DNA from: DATMYQ01 sp035560935
GTDB taxonomy: Bacteria > Bacillota > Negativicutes > Sporomusales > Sporomusaceae
NCBI GenBank assembly: GCA_035560935.1
Contig: DATMYQ010000124.1
Location: 1-19,549 of the forward strand
Direction of reading: 5' to 3'
DNA: 19,549 bases
The notes under the pieces were generated by a model, which searched no databases, was not told where the DNA came from, and was given only the letters and a program-made list of their open reading frames with translations. Positions 7,856-15,577 of the stretch are shown in pieces. The translations under genes and the position numbers were made by a program. How positions within the stretch are numbered: the first letter of the stretch is position 1; each line of letters begins with the position of its first letter.

Positions 7856-8772
7856 TGGGAGACATAACGGAAATACTGGCCTCGGCGTTGCGGGTGACCA
7901 TGCCGGTGTTGCTGACCGCGCTGGGGGCTATTTACGCCGAACGCAGCGGCGTGGTCAACATCGGATTGGAAGGAATGATGCTGACAGGCTGTTTTTGGGG
8001 AGCGTACGGTGCGCTGCATTGCGGTGCTGTCAACGGCTGTTTACTGGCGATTCTGATGGGAATGGCCATGGCGGGGATTCATGCGTTGGTTACCATTACG
8101 TTTCGGGTGGATCAAATCGTGTCCGGTGTGGCTATTAATATTTTAGCTTACGGGTTGGCCCGCTTTTTCAGCATGGCATTGTTTGGGATGGCTACGACCA
8201 GCCCCCAGGTACCCGGTCTGGAAAAAATCAGCCTCCCCATTCTGTCGGAAGTGATGGTGTTAAAACCGTTGGTAACGGAATTGTCGCCGCTGATTCCGGT
8301 GGGATTGCTTCTGGTACCGCTGACCTATTGGGTGCTGGAGCGGACGGTTTTTGGCCTGCGCCTGCAAGCGGTGGGAGAAAACCCGCTGGCGGCGGATACG
8401 CTGGGTGTCAGCGTCATTCGCTATCGGTATGCCGGAGTTTTGCTCAGTGGAGCGTTCGCCGGCCTGGCGGGAGCGTATCTGTCCATCGAGCATACCCGGA
8501 TGTATGTGGAAGGAATGACTCAGGGGCAAGGATTTATTGCTCTGGCCGCAATGATTTTCGGCAACTGGAAACCGTTTGCCAGTCTGGGAGCGGCCTTTCT
8601 GTTCGGGTTTGCCGAGGCCCTCAGTTTCCGGGTCGCGCAAAACAAGGTGATTCCGTACCAATTGATTAAAATGATTCCCTACCTGCTGACGATAGCGGTG
8701 CTGGCGGGAGTGGTGCGCAAGGCCCAGCCACCGGCGGCCGGCGGTGTGCCGTATTCCCGGGAAGGGGAATAG
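7855..8772 (+). CDS. BMP-type ABC transporter permease (second, NupQ-like)
   Basis: This 305-residue permease completes the importer. It shows the family segments GAIYAERSGVVNIGLEGMM near the N-terminus, VDQIVSGVAINILAYGLARF in the middle, LRLQAVGENPLAADTLG and the following SGAFAGLAGAYLS. A GTG at 7852 could also serve as start, but the ATG at 7855 is seven bases after AAGGAGG and overlaps the preceding stop by one base (TGATG), which favours it. It heteropairs with the preceding permease in the cytoplasmic membrane. The transporter operon ends here; the next gene is 210 bases away. Confidence 0.92.
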   Translation: MGDITEILASALRVTMPVLLTALGAIYAERSGVVNIGLEGMMLTGCFWGAYGALHCGAVNGCLLAILMGMAMAGIHALVTITFRVDQIVSGVAINILAYGLARFFSMALFGMATTSPQVPGLEKISLPILSEVMVLKPLVTELSPLIPVGLLLVPLTYWVLERTVFGLRLQAVGENPLAADTLGVSVIRYRYAGVLLSGAFAGLAGAYLSIEHTRMYVEGMTQGQGFIALAAMIFGNWKPFASLGAAFLFGFAEALSFRVAQNKVIPYQLIKMIPYLLTIAVLAGVVRKAQPPAAGGVPYSREGE

Positions 8773-8902
8773 TTTGCGGGAAGCAGATGCCGGACCCAGA
8801 AACGTCATTTGTCCGGCGATGGTTTCTTGCCAACAGAAAGAACGGCCGTGGATTTGTTCGTAATTTTGCAAAATGGAGTGGAAAAAGAAAGGGGATATGG
8901 AT

Positions 8903-8930
8903 TTGTTGGCGAATATCGACAACATATTTA
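8903..8930 (+). promoter_or_regulatory. Candidate promoter upstream of the phosphopantetheinyl transferase gene
   Basis: TTGTTG (8903-8908) and TATTTA (8925-8930) are 16 bases apart in an AT-rich island. The nonamer ATATTTATC occurs twice, at 8924-8932 and 8937-8945, one copy overlapping the putative -10 box. Support is weak. Confidence 0.3.
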
Positions 8931-8982
8931 TCTAAGATATTTATCAGTATAAAGAAGTCAAGGGACAAAGGGAGGCGGACCT

Positions 8983-9666
8983 ATGCAGGTTTGGGGAGTG
9001 CGCCTGATATCGGCCGATTTGGAACAAAATTATAACGCGGATCTGCTGACAGTTGTCGATCCATCCTTACAGGAAGAAATCCGGCGATTTCGCCGCCGGG
9101 AGGATGCGGTGCGTAAACTGACCGGGGATCGTCTGGCGCGCCTGGTCGTTGGCCGGATGCTGGGAATCCCGGGCTGGAGGCTGGATTTTGCGGTCAATGC
9201 ATATGGGAAACCTTTCCTGGCGGCAGATACTGACATTGAATTTAACCTGTCCCATTCCGGTGATTGGGTGGTATGTGCAGTGGATGAACAGCCGGTAGGC
9301 ATTGATGTGGAACAAGTTTTGCCGGTGGAGCAGGAACTGATGGAAAACTGTTTTTCTGCGCCGGAGATTCAATGGGTGCGCGCTGGCGGCAGTGCTTGGC
9401 TGACACGGTTTTATCAGATTTGGACGTTGAAGGAAAGTTACATAAAAGCGCTGGGGCAGGGAATGTCTCTGCCGTTGCCTTCTTTTTCCCTGCTGAGGCA
9501 AGATGACGAACGCTGGACACTTCAGTCGGCGGCGAGAAAAACGGACTGGTTTTTCCGGCAGTATTCGCTGCCGGGAGGATATGAATTGGCAGTATGCGGT
9601 AAGGACAGTGGATTTTCCGGCGAGTTGACGCAGCTGACATTAAAAGAGCTGCTGGCCGATGAATAA
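8983..9666 (+). CDS. 4'-phosphopantetheinyl transferase, Sfp type
   Basis: This 227-residue enzyme moves the phosphopantetheine arm from CoA onto a conserved serine of an acyl or peptidyl carrier protein. It has the three landmark motifs of the Sfp/HetI group: FNLSHSGDW (about residues 87-95), GIDVE with metal ligands D108 and E110, and WTLKESYIKALG (147-158) with E151 and the catalytic-region lysines K150 and K155. The length matches the two-lobed Sfp class rather than the half-size AcpS class. The ATG at 8983 is preceded by AAAGGGAGG. There are no carrier-protein, polyketide or peptide synthetase genes in the window, so its target cannot be read from context. It probably stands alone behind its own promoter. 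Confidence 0.93.
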   Translation: MQVWGVRLISADLEQNYNADLLTVVDPSLQEEIRRFRRREDAVRKLTGDRLARLVVGRMLGIPGWRLDFAVNAYGKPFLAADTDIEFNLSHSGDWVVCAVDEQPVGIDVEQVLPVEQELMENCFSAPEIQWVRAGGSAWLTRFYQIWTLKESYIKALGQGMSLPLPSFSLLRQDDERWTLQSAARKTDWFFRQYSLPGGYELAVCGKDSGFSGELTQLTLKELLADE

Positions 9667-9870
9667 GCAGTTCTTGAACGCTGGAAACGGCCGCCGGCCA
9701 TTGCCACAGCGGCTGGCAGCAACGTAAGTATGTGAAATTATCGCGTCCGGACACCCAGGAAAAATGGAGGTACTTGTCGAACAATGTCTTAAACGGTTTG
9801 CCTGGCCACGCCGGTTTGGAGAAAAATCCGGGGTCGGCGGCTTTTGGATGTTGATGGAAGGAACCTGGGG

Positions 9871-11019
9871 ATGCGTAGGAAAATTTCATTCTTTTTGCTG
9901 ATAGTAGTTTTTTGTCTATTGATGCCGGTCAGGGCGTCTGATGACAGCTTTTCCACAGCGCCCCGCCAGAAAAACGGCGGCAAATGGCGTATCGGTTATT
10001 ACGAAGCGGGGCCATATCCCAGTTATACGCTGACGTTTGGAAATATTGTCAAGGCATTGGCCAAGTTGGGTTGGCTGGACAATGTGGATGCTTGTCCGTT
10101 TGACAGCGATTCCCGGACCATTTGGCAATGGCTGGGTACGCATTCGGTCAGTCAGTACCTGGAGTTTCCACCGGATGCCTATTATTCCTACAATGACGAG
10201 GAAGCGTTGCACGGACCGGTACGGGAGAGTCTGCTGCGGCGATTGACTGAAACAACGGACCTCGATTTGATGCTGGCGTTGGGAACGTTAGCGGCCCAGG
10301 ACCTGGCTAATGATCGTCATGGGGTTCCTGTGATGGTATTTTCTGTAAGTAATGCGGTAAAGGCCGGTATTGTCGTCAGTGAGGAAGATTCCGGGAGGAA
10401 CCATGTATGGTCCCATGTGGAGCCGGATCGTTATAAGCGGCAGGTGGAATTGTTTTATGATATATTTCATTTTAAAAAACTGGGTATTGTTTATGAAGAT
10501 ACGATAGCCGGCCGATCCTACGCTGCGTTGGATGATGTGGAAGATTTGGCCCGGGAACGGGGATTTGAAATTGTTCGGGCCTTTTATGACGATTCGGTGT
10601 TGGATCCGGATTTGTACCATCAAAATTTACTGGAAGCGTACCGCCAGGTGGCGACGGAAGCCGATGCTTTTTATCTTACGCCGTATACCCGTTTGCAAAA
10701 TGAACGGTTGGGTGACATACTGACGCCGTTGGTGGCGAAAAAGCTACCAACTCTTTCCTGGTCGGTCCGGTTGGTTCCCCATGGCGTATTAATGGCGGTG
10801 GCACTGGCTGATTTTGAATACATTGGAGCTTTTGACGCCGAAAATATTGCACGGGTTCTGAATGGTGCCCGGCCACGAAGCCTGAATCAAATTTTCATTT
10901 CACCGCCCAGTATCGTGCTGAACCTGGAGGCGGCGGACCGGATCCGCTATGTCCCGCCGTTCCCGATTCTATTAGCGGCAGACAAAATATACTTAAAAAT
11001 TGAGGGAGACTCCCGATAA
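9871..11019 (+). CDS. Secreted ABC_sub_bind-type binding protein (sensor component)
   Basis: This protein (382 residues) resembles the uncharacterised periplasmic components of the ABC_sub_bind family (COG2984). It begins with a signal peptide: RRK, a hydrophobic stretch (FFLLIVVFCLLM) and a likely cleavage after VRA near residue 22. There is no lipobox. The mature part has the family's two-lobed pattern, with WRIGYYEAGPYPSY near the start, LDLMLALGTLAAQDL, VPVMVFSVSNAV, and KKLGIVYED in the linker to the second lobe. A TTG at 9844 could start the frame, but the ATG at 9871 places the signal peptide at the terminus and has GGAAGG 9 bases upstream. No ABC ATPase or permease of the matching type follows. 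Instead it is 77 bases from a sensor-like membrane protein, which suggests a signalling rather than import role. The ligand is unknown. Confidence 0.8.
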   Translation: MRRKISFFLLIVVFCLLMPVRASDDSFSTAPRQKNGGKWRIGYYEAGPYPSYTLTFGNIVKALAKLGWLDNVDACPFDSDSRTIWQWLGTHSVSQYLEFPPDAYYSYNDEEALHGPVRESLLRRLTETTDLDLMLALGTLAAQDLANDRHGVPVMVFSVSNAVKAGIVVSEEDSGRNHVWSHVEPDRYKRQVELFYDIFHFKKLGIVYEDTIAGRSYAALDDVEDLARERGFEIVRAFYDDSVLDPDLYHQNLLEAYRQVATEADAFYLTPYTRLQNERLGDILTPLVAKKLPTLSWSVRLVPHGVLMAVALADFEYIGAFDAENIARVLNGARPRSLNQIFISPPSIVLNLEAADRIRYVPPFPILLAADKIYLKIEGDSR

Positions 11020-11096
11020 GCGGCATGGCCCGGCTGTGAAATACGGACAGGGTTTGTATTGCCGAACTGGGTATGCGAAGACGAGAGGTGATGTGG

Positions 11097-13004
11097 ATGC
11101 GGACCCATAATCGGCTGCGCCTGTTGGTTATTGCGGTGGCTATTTTGTTCATTCTCGTGGCTCTTTGTGTTAGTGGTGCGCTGAATATTGTCTCGTTCAA
11201 ACAAAATTACCTGGAGTCTCTGTCGGCCGGTTACAAAGTGGCAGCCATGTCCGCTAAACGAACGATTGAATACTCGGTTCGTTACGGGAAACCACTGGAT
11301 AAGTTCAACGGAATGGGAGAAATACTGGCCGAGTTGAAAAACAGCCTGGAAATACTGGAAAATGTACGGGTGATTGCAACCGATGGCAGGGTACTGTACG
11401 ATCCGGCCGGTCCGGTAAAAGATCAGTGGCTGCCATGGCAGCTGCGGCAGGCAGCCAACTCTGCCGCGGAAGCCGAAGGAACCCCTTATGCAGTGGGCGT
11501 GTGGGAAAAAGAGTACCATGTGTTTATTCCGCTTCGGGATAAGCAGAATGCCGTGATTGGGACACTGGACCTGTCCATTCAGGCTGCGCTGATTAATAAT
11601 CAGGTGAATACCCGGGTCTGGGCGGTAGTGCAGGCTACCGTGGTGATTGTCATCGTCACGTTGAATTTTATGGTTTTTGTACTGTTTGCCATTGGGATTG
11701 TCAATGACCGGGGCGAGGTCCGGCGCCGGCGGGTGATCATGGTGGTGGCCGCTGTTTTTACCCTGGCGCAGGTGGCGTTTTGTCTGGTGAATATGCAGCT
11801 GTTTCAAAAAGCATATGTTGAAATGGCCAAAAATACGATGGCGGTGTTAGCGCACAGTGTTAAAGAAGATGTCGGCTCTGTGGTGTCCCGGGGCGTTACT
11901 TATAACCGGCTGGTGGGTTTGGACCAATATTTGGGACAACTCATCGTTAACTCGCCGGAAATCGACCGGATTGCGATTACCGACAGCAGTGGGGCGATCA
12001 TGTATCGGGCGCCGGCTGGCGGCGCCGGGGCGGACCCAAAACCGGGAGAACCTTTGCAATATCGTTACTTTCAGGCTTTGCCCGATGATAAGAACGCTGT
12101 GGGGGGAACGATTCACGTCTGGCTCTCTCAGGAGTATATTTATGGGAAGAGTAAAGAGCTGGTGATCGATGCCGTTGCTACGACGGGATTGTTTTTCCTT
12201 TTTTTGATTGAACTGATATTTTATGTGCCGATACTGCAGCGCTATTTTGCGGCCGGGGCGCCGAAATGGACGGCGGCATCCCCGCATCCGCTGCGGTTGT
12301 CTGGTTTTATGTTATATTTTACGGCAAGCCTGGAACTGGGGTTTTGCGCCGTACAGACGGAAAATCTGGCGATGCTGCGCCATACTCTGACGGCGGGATC
12401 AGTGATCCCGGCGGTGTTGACCGGCCTGGGAGCGTTGGCAGGCGCTTTTGGATCCCGGTATCTGCAACGGGACACTGCCCGGCTGTTATACATCGGGGGG
12501 GCTCTGCTGGCCTTAACCGGGGGGGCAGTGGCCATGAGTGTGTCCGGATTATTCCCCTTTGTTGTGGCGATGGCGGTGTCCGGACTGGGGTGGGGTGGAG
12601 CTGCGGCCGGCTGGCGGCACTTTTTGCCGGCTGACCGTGACCCGCGCCTTGTTTCCCTCTATCGGGGCATGTTTTGCGGTAGCCTGGCCGGTTGCATTGC
12701 CGGTGCGCTATTAGCCACCCGAATGAGCTGGGGTCTGACTTTTGCCGGTGGAGCGATCATCCTGCTTTTGGTTTTGCCGGCCAGTCGGCAATGGGGAGAA
12801 GCGGAGGGGCCCACCCTGGAACGGATGAAGGTAGGCGACGTGGGCTGGCTGACCGGGCTGTTGACGCTGGTTCCACCGATTGTGGTTTGGGGGGCGGTGG
12901 CCGGTCGGGCGGAAGGCCTGGCCGCGCTACTGTTGGCCGGCGTGGCAGGATCCCGGTGGTGCTGGCGACGGCTGACGCGGCGGACAAAAACTTCGGTTTC
13001 CTGA
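11097..13004 (+). CDS. Membrane protein with two extracytoplasmic sensor-like domains and an MFS-like region
   Basis: This 635-residue protein is a composite. Helix 1 (about residues 6-28) is followed by an outside domain of about 145 residues that ends in RVIATDGRVLYDP and VFIPLRDKQNAVIGTLDLS, a Cache-like pattern. Helices at about 175-201 and 212-235 come next, with a short cytoplasmic basic loop (RRRR) between them. A second outside domain of about 115 residues (237-352) contains RIAITDSSGAIMYRAP, again Cache-like. A helix at about 356-380 leads to seven or eight more hydrophobic segments with weak MFS character (GSRYLQRDTARLLYIGG resembles the loop 2-3 motif). The chain ends without any cytoplasmic output domain. 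The ATG at 11097 is preferred over those at 11073 and 11091, because AGAGG lies 8 bases upstream and helix 1 starts promptly. It is 38 bases from the SpoIIE-like gene, so the output is probably passed to that protein. The Cache and MFS assignments are made by eye. Confidence 0.75.
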   Translation: MRTHNRLRLLVIAVAILFILVALCVSGALNIVSFKQNYLESLSAGYKVAAMSAKRTIEYSVRYGKPLDKFNGMGEILAELKNSLEILENVRVIATDGRVLYDPAGPVKDQWLPWQLRQAANSAAEAEGTPYAVGVWEKEYHVFIPLRDKQNAVIGTLDLSIQAALINNQVNTRVWAVVQATVVIVIVTLNFMVFVLFAIGIVNDRGEVRRRRVIMVVAAVFTLAQVAFCLVNMQLFQKAYVEMAKNTMAVLAHSVKEDVGSVVSRGVTYNRLVGLDQYLGQLIVNSPEIDRIAITDSSGAIMYRAPAGGAGADPKPGEPLQYRYFQALPDDKNAVGGTIHVWLSQEYIYGKSKELVIDAVATTGLFFLFLIELIFYVPILQRYFAAGAPKWTAASPHPLRLSGFMLYFTASLELGFCAVQTENLAMLRHTLTAGSVIPAVLTGLGALAGAFGSRYLQRDTARLLYIGGALLALTGGAVAMSVSGLFPFVVAMAVSGLGWGGAAAGWRHFLPADRDPRLVSLYRGMFCGSLAGCIAGALLATRMSWGLTFAGGAIILLLVLPASRQWGEAEGPTLERMKVGDVGWLTGLLTLVPPIVVWGAVAGRAEGLAALLLAGVAGSRWCWRRLTRRTKTSVS

Positions 13005-13042
13005 GATTGACCAGGCAAAGGCCCAATCGACAAAGAACGGGG

Positions 13043-14431
13043 GTGAACGATCTGCTGCACATCATTAGAGAGTTGGTCGTGCCGATTGTCAGTGCCGCCT
13101 GCGTGTTGGCGGTAGTTGCATACTTCCTGGTGCGCACCCGTTTTCTGGCGCTGATTTTACAGGAGAAGGAACTGGCATTGCGTGACCAGCTTTCACTGAT
13201 CCTGCCGTTTACGCTGTTTTCTGTTTACGGCGGGTTGAACGCGATCCCCCTGGTAGGCAGCTATGTGGCGCTAAACCATGTGGGACAAATTGTCGGCGGT
13301 TTGCTGGCCGGGCCGATTGTGGGCATTGGCACCGGCACGATTTTGACGGTGATCCGGTACTCGTTTGGAGATTATCTGGCACTGCCGGCCTCGCTGACCT
13401 GCATGCTGGTCGGACTGTTTGCCGGATTGTACCATGAGTGGTATCGGGGCTGGAACCGGAACAATCAGCTGAATGCCAGAAGAGCAGTGCTGTTTACCAT
13501 CGGGATCGAAATCCTGGGCCTGGGTTTGTCACTGCTGCTGCCGGATTTTGGCAGGGCGGAGAAGATGGTGCTGGCGGGGGCCATACCGACGGTTTTTGGA
13601 AATGCGCTGGGAGTGGGAGCTTTTATTTTTATTATGAATACCCTGGTCAGCGAACGGGAAAGCTTGTCGGTAAAGAAGCGCATTGAGAATGAATTGCGTT
13701 TCGCCCGGGATATTCAACAAAATTTGTTGCCCCGATCGTTTCCACCCTTTGCCGGTCCGCGCAAGAACGTTGCCGTTTGCGGCGCATGGGTGCAGGGGCG
13801 TGAACTGGGTGGGGAATTTTATGATTTGTTCTTTATCGATGATCACCGTTTTTGTTTTGTGATTGGCGAGGTGTCGGGAAAAGGCGTGCCGACGGCGCTC
13901 ATGATGTCTGTAATTCGCAGTTTGCTGAAGACTTACGCCGAAACCGGCATGGATCCCGATGAATTATTGTATCGGGTTAACAATGAATTGTGCCGGGGCA
14001 ATAATACGTCGTTGTTTGTCACGCTGTTTTATGGTGTGTTGGACAGCCGAACCGGTGAAATCGTTTATAGTAATGCCGGTCATAACCTGCCGTTGATTTA
14101 TAGTGGCGGTGGACAAACCGCGGTGGTTGACCAAGTGGCCGGCATGCCGATGGGCACTCTGGAAGACCGACCGTACCGACAGGCTGTTTTTGTGCTGAAC
14201 GAGGGCGACGTGTTGGTGATGTATACCCGTGGTCTCTTGGCATCACTAAATCACCAGCAGGAGGAGCAAAACGAACAACCTCTGGTGGAAATGCTTGACC
14301 GGGAAAACGCTGTGGTGCCGCAAATCCTCGTTGATCATGTAATGCAGGAGGCACAGCGTCTGACGGGCGGGACTGAAGTGGCTCGGGACATGCTTCTCAT
14401 GGCGATGATCTGCACGCCGCAGGAAGCATGA
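13043..14431 (+). CDS. LytS-type 5TM receptor domain fused to SpoIIE/RsbU-like phosphatase domain
   Basis: This 462-residue protein has one N-terminal helix (about 6-30), then a five-helix domain of the LytS/YhcK receptor type (NHVGQIVGGLLAGPIVGIGTG, followed by VIRYSFGD), a short linker with ELRFARDIQQNLLP that is typical of RsbU-like proteins, and a C-terminal PP2C/SpoIIE domain (about 225-455). The fold motifs SNAGHNLP and VSGKGVPTALMMS are kept. However, the positions that normally hold metal-binding aspartates are changed: GGE at 256-258 (usually GGD), GEVSG at 275-279 (usually GDVSG), TRG at 395-397 (usually TDG) and RDML at 448-451 (usually DDIT). Activity is therefore doubtful. The GTG start at 13043 is the likeliest, though its ribosome binding site (ACGGGG) is poor and close; coupling to the preceding gene may compensate. 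No STAS or anti-sigma kinase gene is nearby. Confidence 0.82.
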   Translation: MNDLLHIIRELVVPIVSAACVLAVVAYFLVRTRFLALILQEKELALRDQLSLILPFTLFSVYGGLNAIPLVGSYVALNHVGQIVGGLLAGPIVGIGTGTILTVIRYSFGDYLALPASLTCMLVGLFAGLYHEWYRGWNRNNQLNARRAVLFTIGIEILGLGLSLLLPDFGRAEKMVLAGAIPTVFGNALGVGAFIFIMNTLVSERESLSVKKRIENELRFARDIQQNLLPRSFPPFAGPRKNVAVCGAWVQGRELGGEFYDLFFIDDHRFCFVIGEVSGKGVPTALMMSVIRSLLKTYAETGMDPDELLYRVNNELCRGNNTSLFVTLFYGVLDSRTGEIVYSNAGHNLPLIYSGGGQTAVVDQVAGMPMGTLEDRPYRQAVFVLNEGDVLVMYTRGLLASLNHQQEEQNEQPLVEMLDRENAVVPQILVDHVMQEAQRLTGGTEVARDMLLMAMICTPQEA

Positions 14432-14598
14432 TACCACACGGGAATGCCGGTTTACCCCGGTGCAACCGTTTAGCGGCGGGAGAAGGGGACTGACAAAAAA
14501 TCGTAATTGATTAGCTGAAAAACGGGCATGAGCGCGGTTACCGAAAAGCCGACAGGTTTTCCAAACGGAATGCGGGAAAAAGAAAGGAGCAGGTAAAC

Positions 14599-15333
14599 AT
14601 GCGTAAAATTATCAAAATCGACGAAGAAAAATGTGACGGTTGCGGATTGTGTGCCACTGCCTGCGCCGAAGGCGCCATCCAAATCATTGCCGGTAAAGCC
14701 AGGCTGGTCAGTGATAATTATTGTGATGGTCTGGGTGCTTGTTTGGGCGAATGTCCTCAGGGCGCGTTGACAATGGAAGAACGGGAGGCGGCAGGTTTTG
14801 ATCCGGCGGCGGTGGAACGCCATCTGGCTGCTGCCGGAAATGCCCACCACGGTCACGGCAAGACCGCCGATACGATGGCGTGCGGTTGTCCCAGTTCCAT
14901 GACCCAGATATTGACACCGGTTGCACCCTCGGCGGACCAGACGACGGGCGCGGACTCCCAGTTGGGACAATGGCCGGTTCAATTACGACTCGTGCCGGTC
15001 AATGCACCGTTTTTTGACGGGAAACCGCTGGTGATTTCCGCTGATTGCGTACCCTTTGCCTATGCTGGCTTTCATCGGGATTTGTTGTCGGGAAAAGCGT
15101 TGGTGGTCGGCTGTCCCAAACTGGACGACACGGAACTTTACCGAAATAAGCTGACGGAGATTTTTCTGGCCCATGATATTCCACAAGTGGAGATCCTGTT
15201 TATGGAAGTACCCTGCTGCAGTGCATTACTGCGCTTGGTTCAGGGGGCGCTGGCCGATTCCGGTAAAACCATTCCGCTACTGGCGATAAAAGTGGGAATC
15301 CGGGGTAATATTGTGGAAAGCCGGCAACTATGA
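14599..15333 (+). CDS. 4Fe-4S ferredoxin-like protein with cysteine-rich C-terminal domain
   Basis: This 244-residue cytoplasmic protein starts with a ferredoxin domain. The first cluster motif is complete: C12, C15, C18, C22. The second reads C42, C48, C52-P53, with leucine at position 45 where the second cysteine would be expected. A His/Gly-rich linker (HHGHGK, near 87-92) follows, then a CGCP motif (C95, C97), and a C-terminal domain of about 120 residues with C150 (SADCVPF), C172 (VGCPK) and C206-C207 (VPCCSA). Such proteins occur widely in anaerobes as electron-transfer or regulatory iron-sulfur proteins, but their partner is not known. The start is clear (AAAGGAG about ten bases before the ATG). 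It seems to be a single-gene unit, with stem-loops at its 3' end. Confidence 0.83.
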   Translation: MRKIIKIDEEKCDGCGLCATACAEGAIQIIAGKARLVSDNYCDGLGACLGECPQGALTMEEREAAGFDPAAVERHLAAAGNAHHGHGKTADTMACGCPSSMTQILTPVAPSADQTTGADSQLGQWPVQLRLVPVNAPFFDGKPLVISADCVPFAYAGFHRDLLSGKALVVGCPKLDDTELYRNKLTEIFLAHDIPQVEILFMEVPCCSALLRLVQGALADSGKTIPLLAIKVGIRGNIVESRQL

Positions 15334-15343
15334 TATTGCCGGC
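15320..15343 (+). terminator. Stem-loop spanning the stop codon of the ferredoxin-like gene
   Basis: GCCGGCAA (15320-15327) and TTGCCGGC (15336-15343) pair perfectly around an 8-base loop that contains the TGA stop. No clean T run follows, so termination is uncertain. Confidence 0.4.
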
Positions 15344-15403
15344 CGCGATTTGACTTTGCGCATTGGTTTTCAGGCAGGGGAAAAACAGTGCATGGGTGGG
15401 AAT

Positions 15404-15439
15404 GCTGGCGGTTGACGGCTAAGGGCCTTCGCCGCCAGC
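15404..15439 (+). terminator. Possible terminator stem-loop after the ferredoxin-like gene
   Basis: GCTGGCGG (15404-15411) and CCGCCAGC (15432-15439) form 8-bp arms; the 20-base loop can fold further through AAGG/CCTT. The following GTTTGTCTGTC is only a weak T tract. Confidence 0.4.
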
Positions 15440-15520
15440 GTTTGTCTGTCGCTTTGATGAATCAAATAGTGTAAAAATATTCCAAAAATATAGGACGATC
15501 CGCCTAATCCATCGCATTTG

Positions 15521-15550
15521 TTGGACAAACGCTGTTAAAACTGATAAAGT
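15521..15550 (+). promoter_or_regulatory. Candidate promoter of the PAS-GGDEF gene
   Basis: TTGGAC (15521-15526) and TAAAGT (15545-15550) are 18 bases apart; GATAAA at 15543-15548 with 16-base spacing is an alternative -10. It lies shortly ahead of the ribosome binding site AAAGGGGGG, and the surrounding AT-rich stretch supports a promoter here. Confidence 0.4.
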
Positions 15551-15577
15551 GAAAATACATATAAAGGGGGGACGGAA

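Noticed and set aside
8787..9035. Plus-strand open frame of 82 codons before the phosphopantetheinyl transferase gene
   Set aside because: It overlaps the start of a clear gene in another frame, has a very basic composition and no recognisable domain.
9764..9901. Possible 45-residue leader peptide ahead of the binding-protein gene
   Set aside because: The ribosome binding site is too close to the ATG, the sequence has no signal or attenuator character, and it runs into the next gene out of frame.
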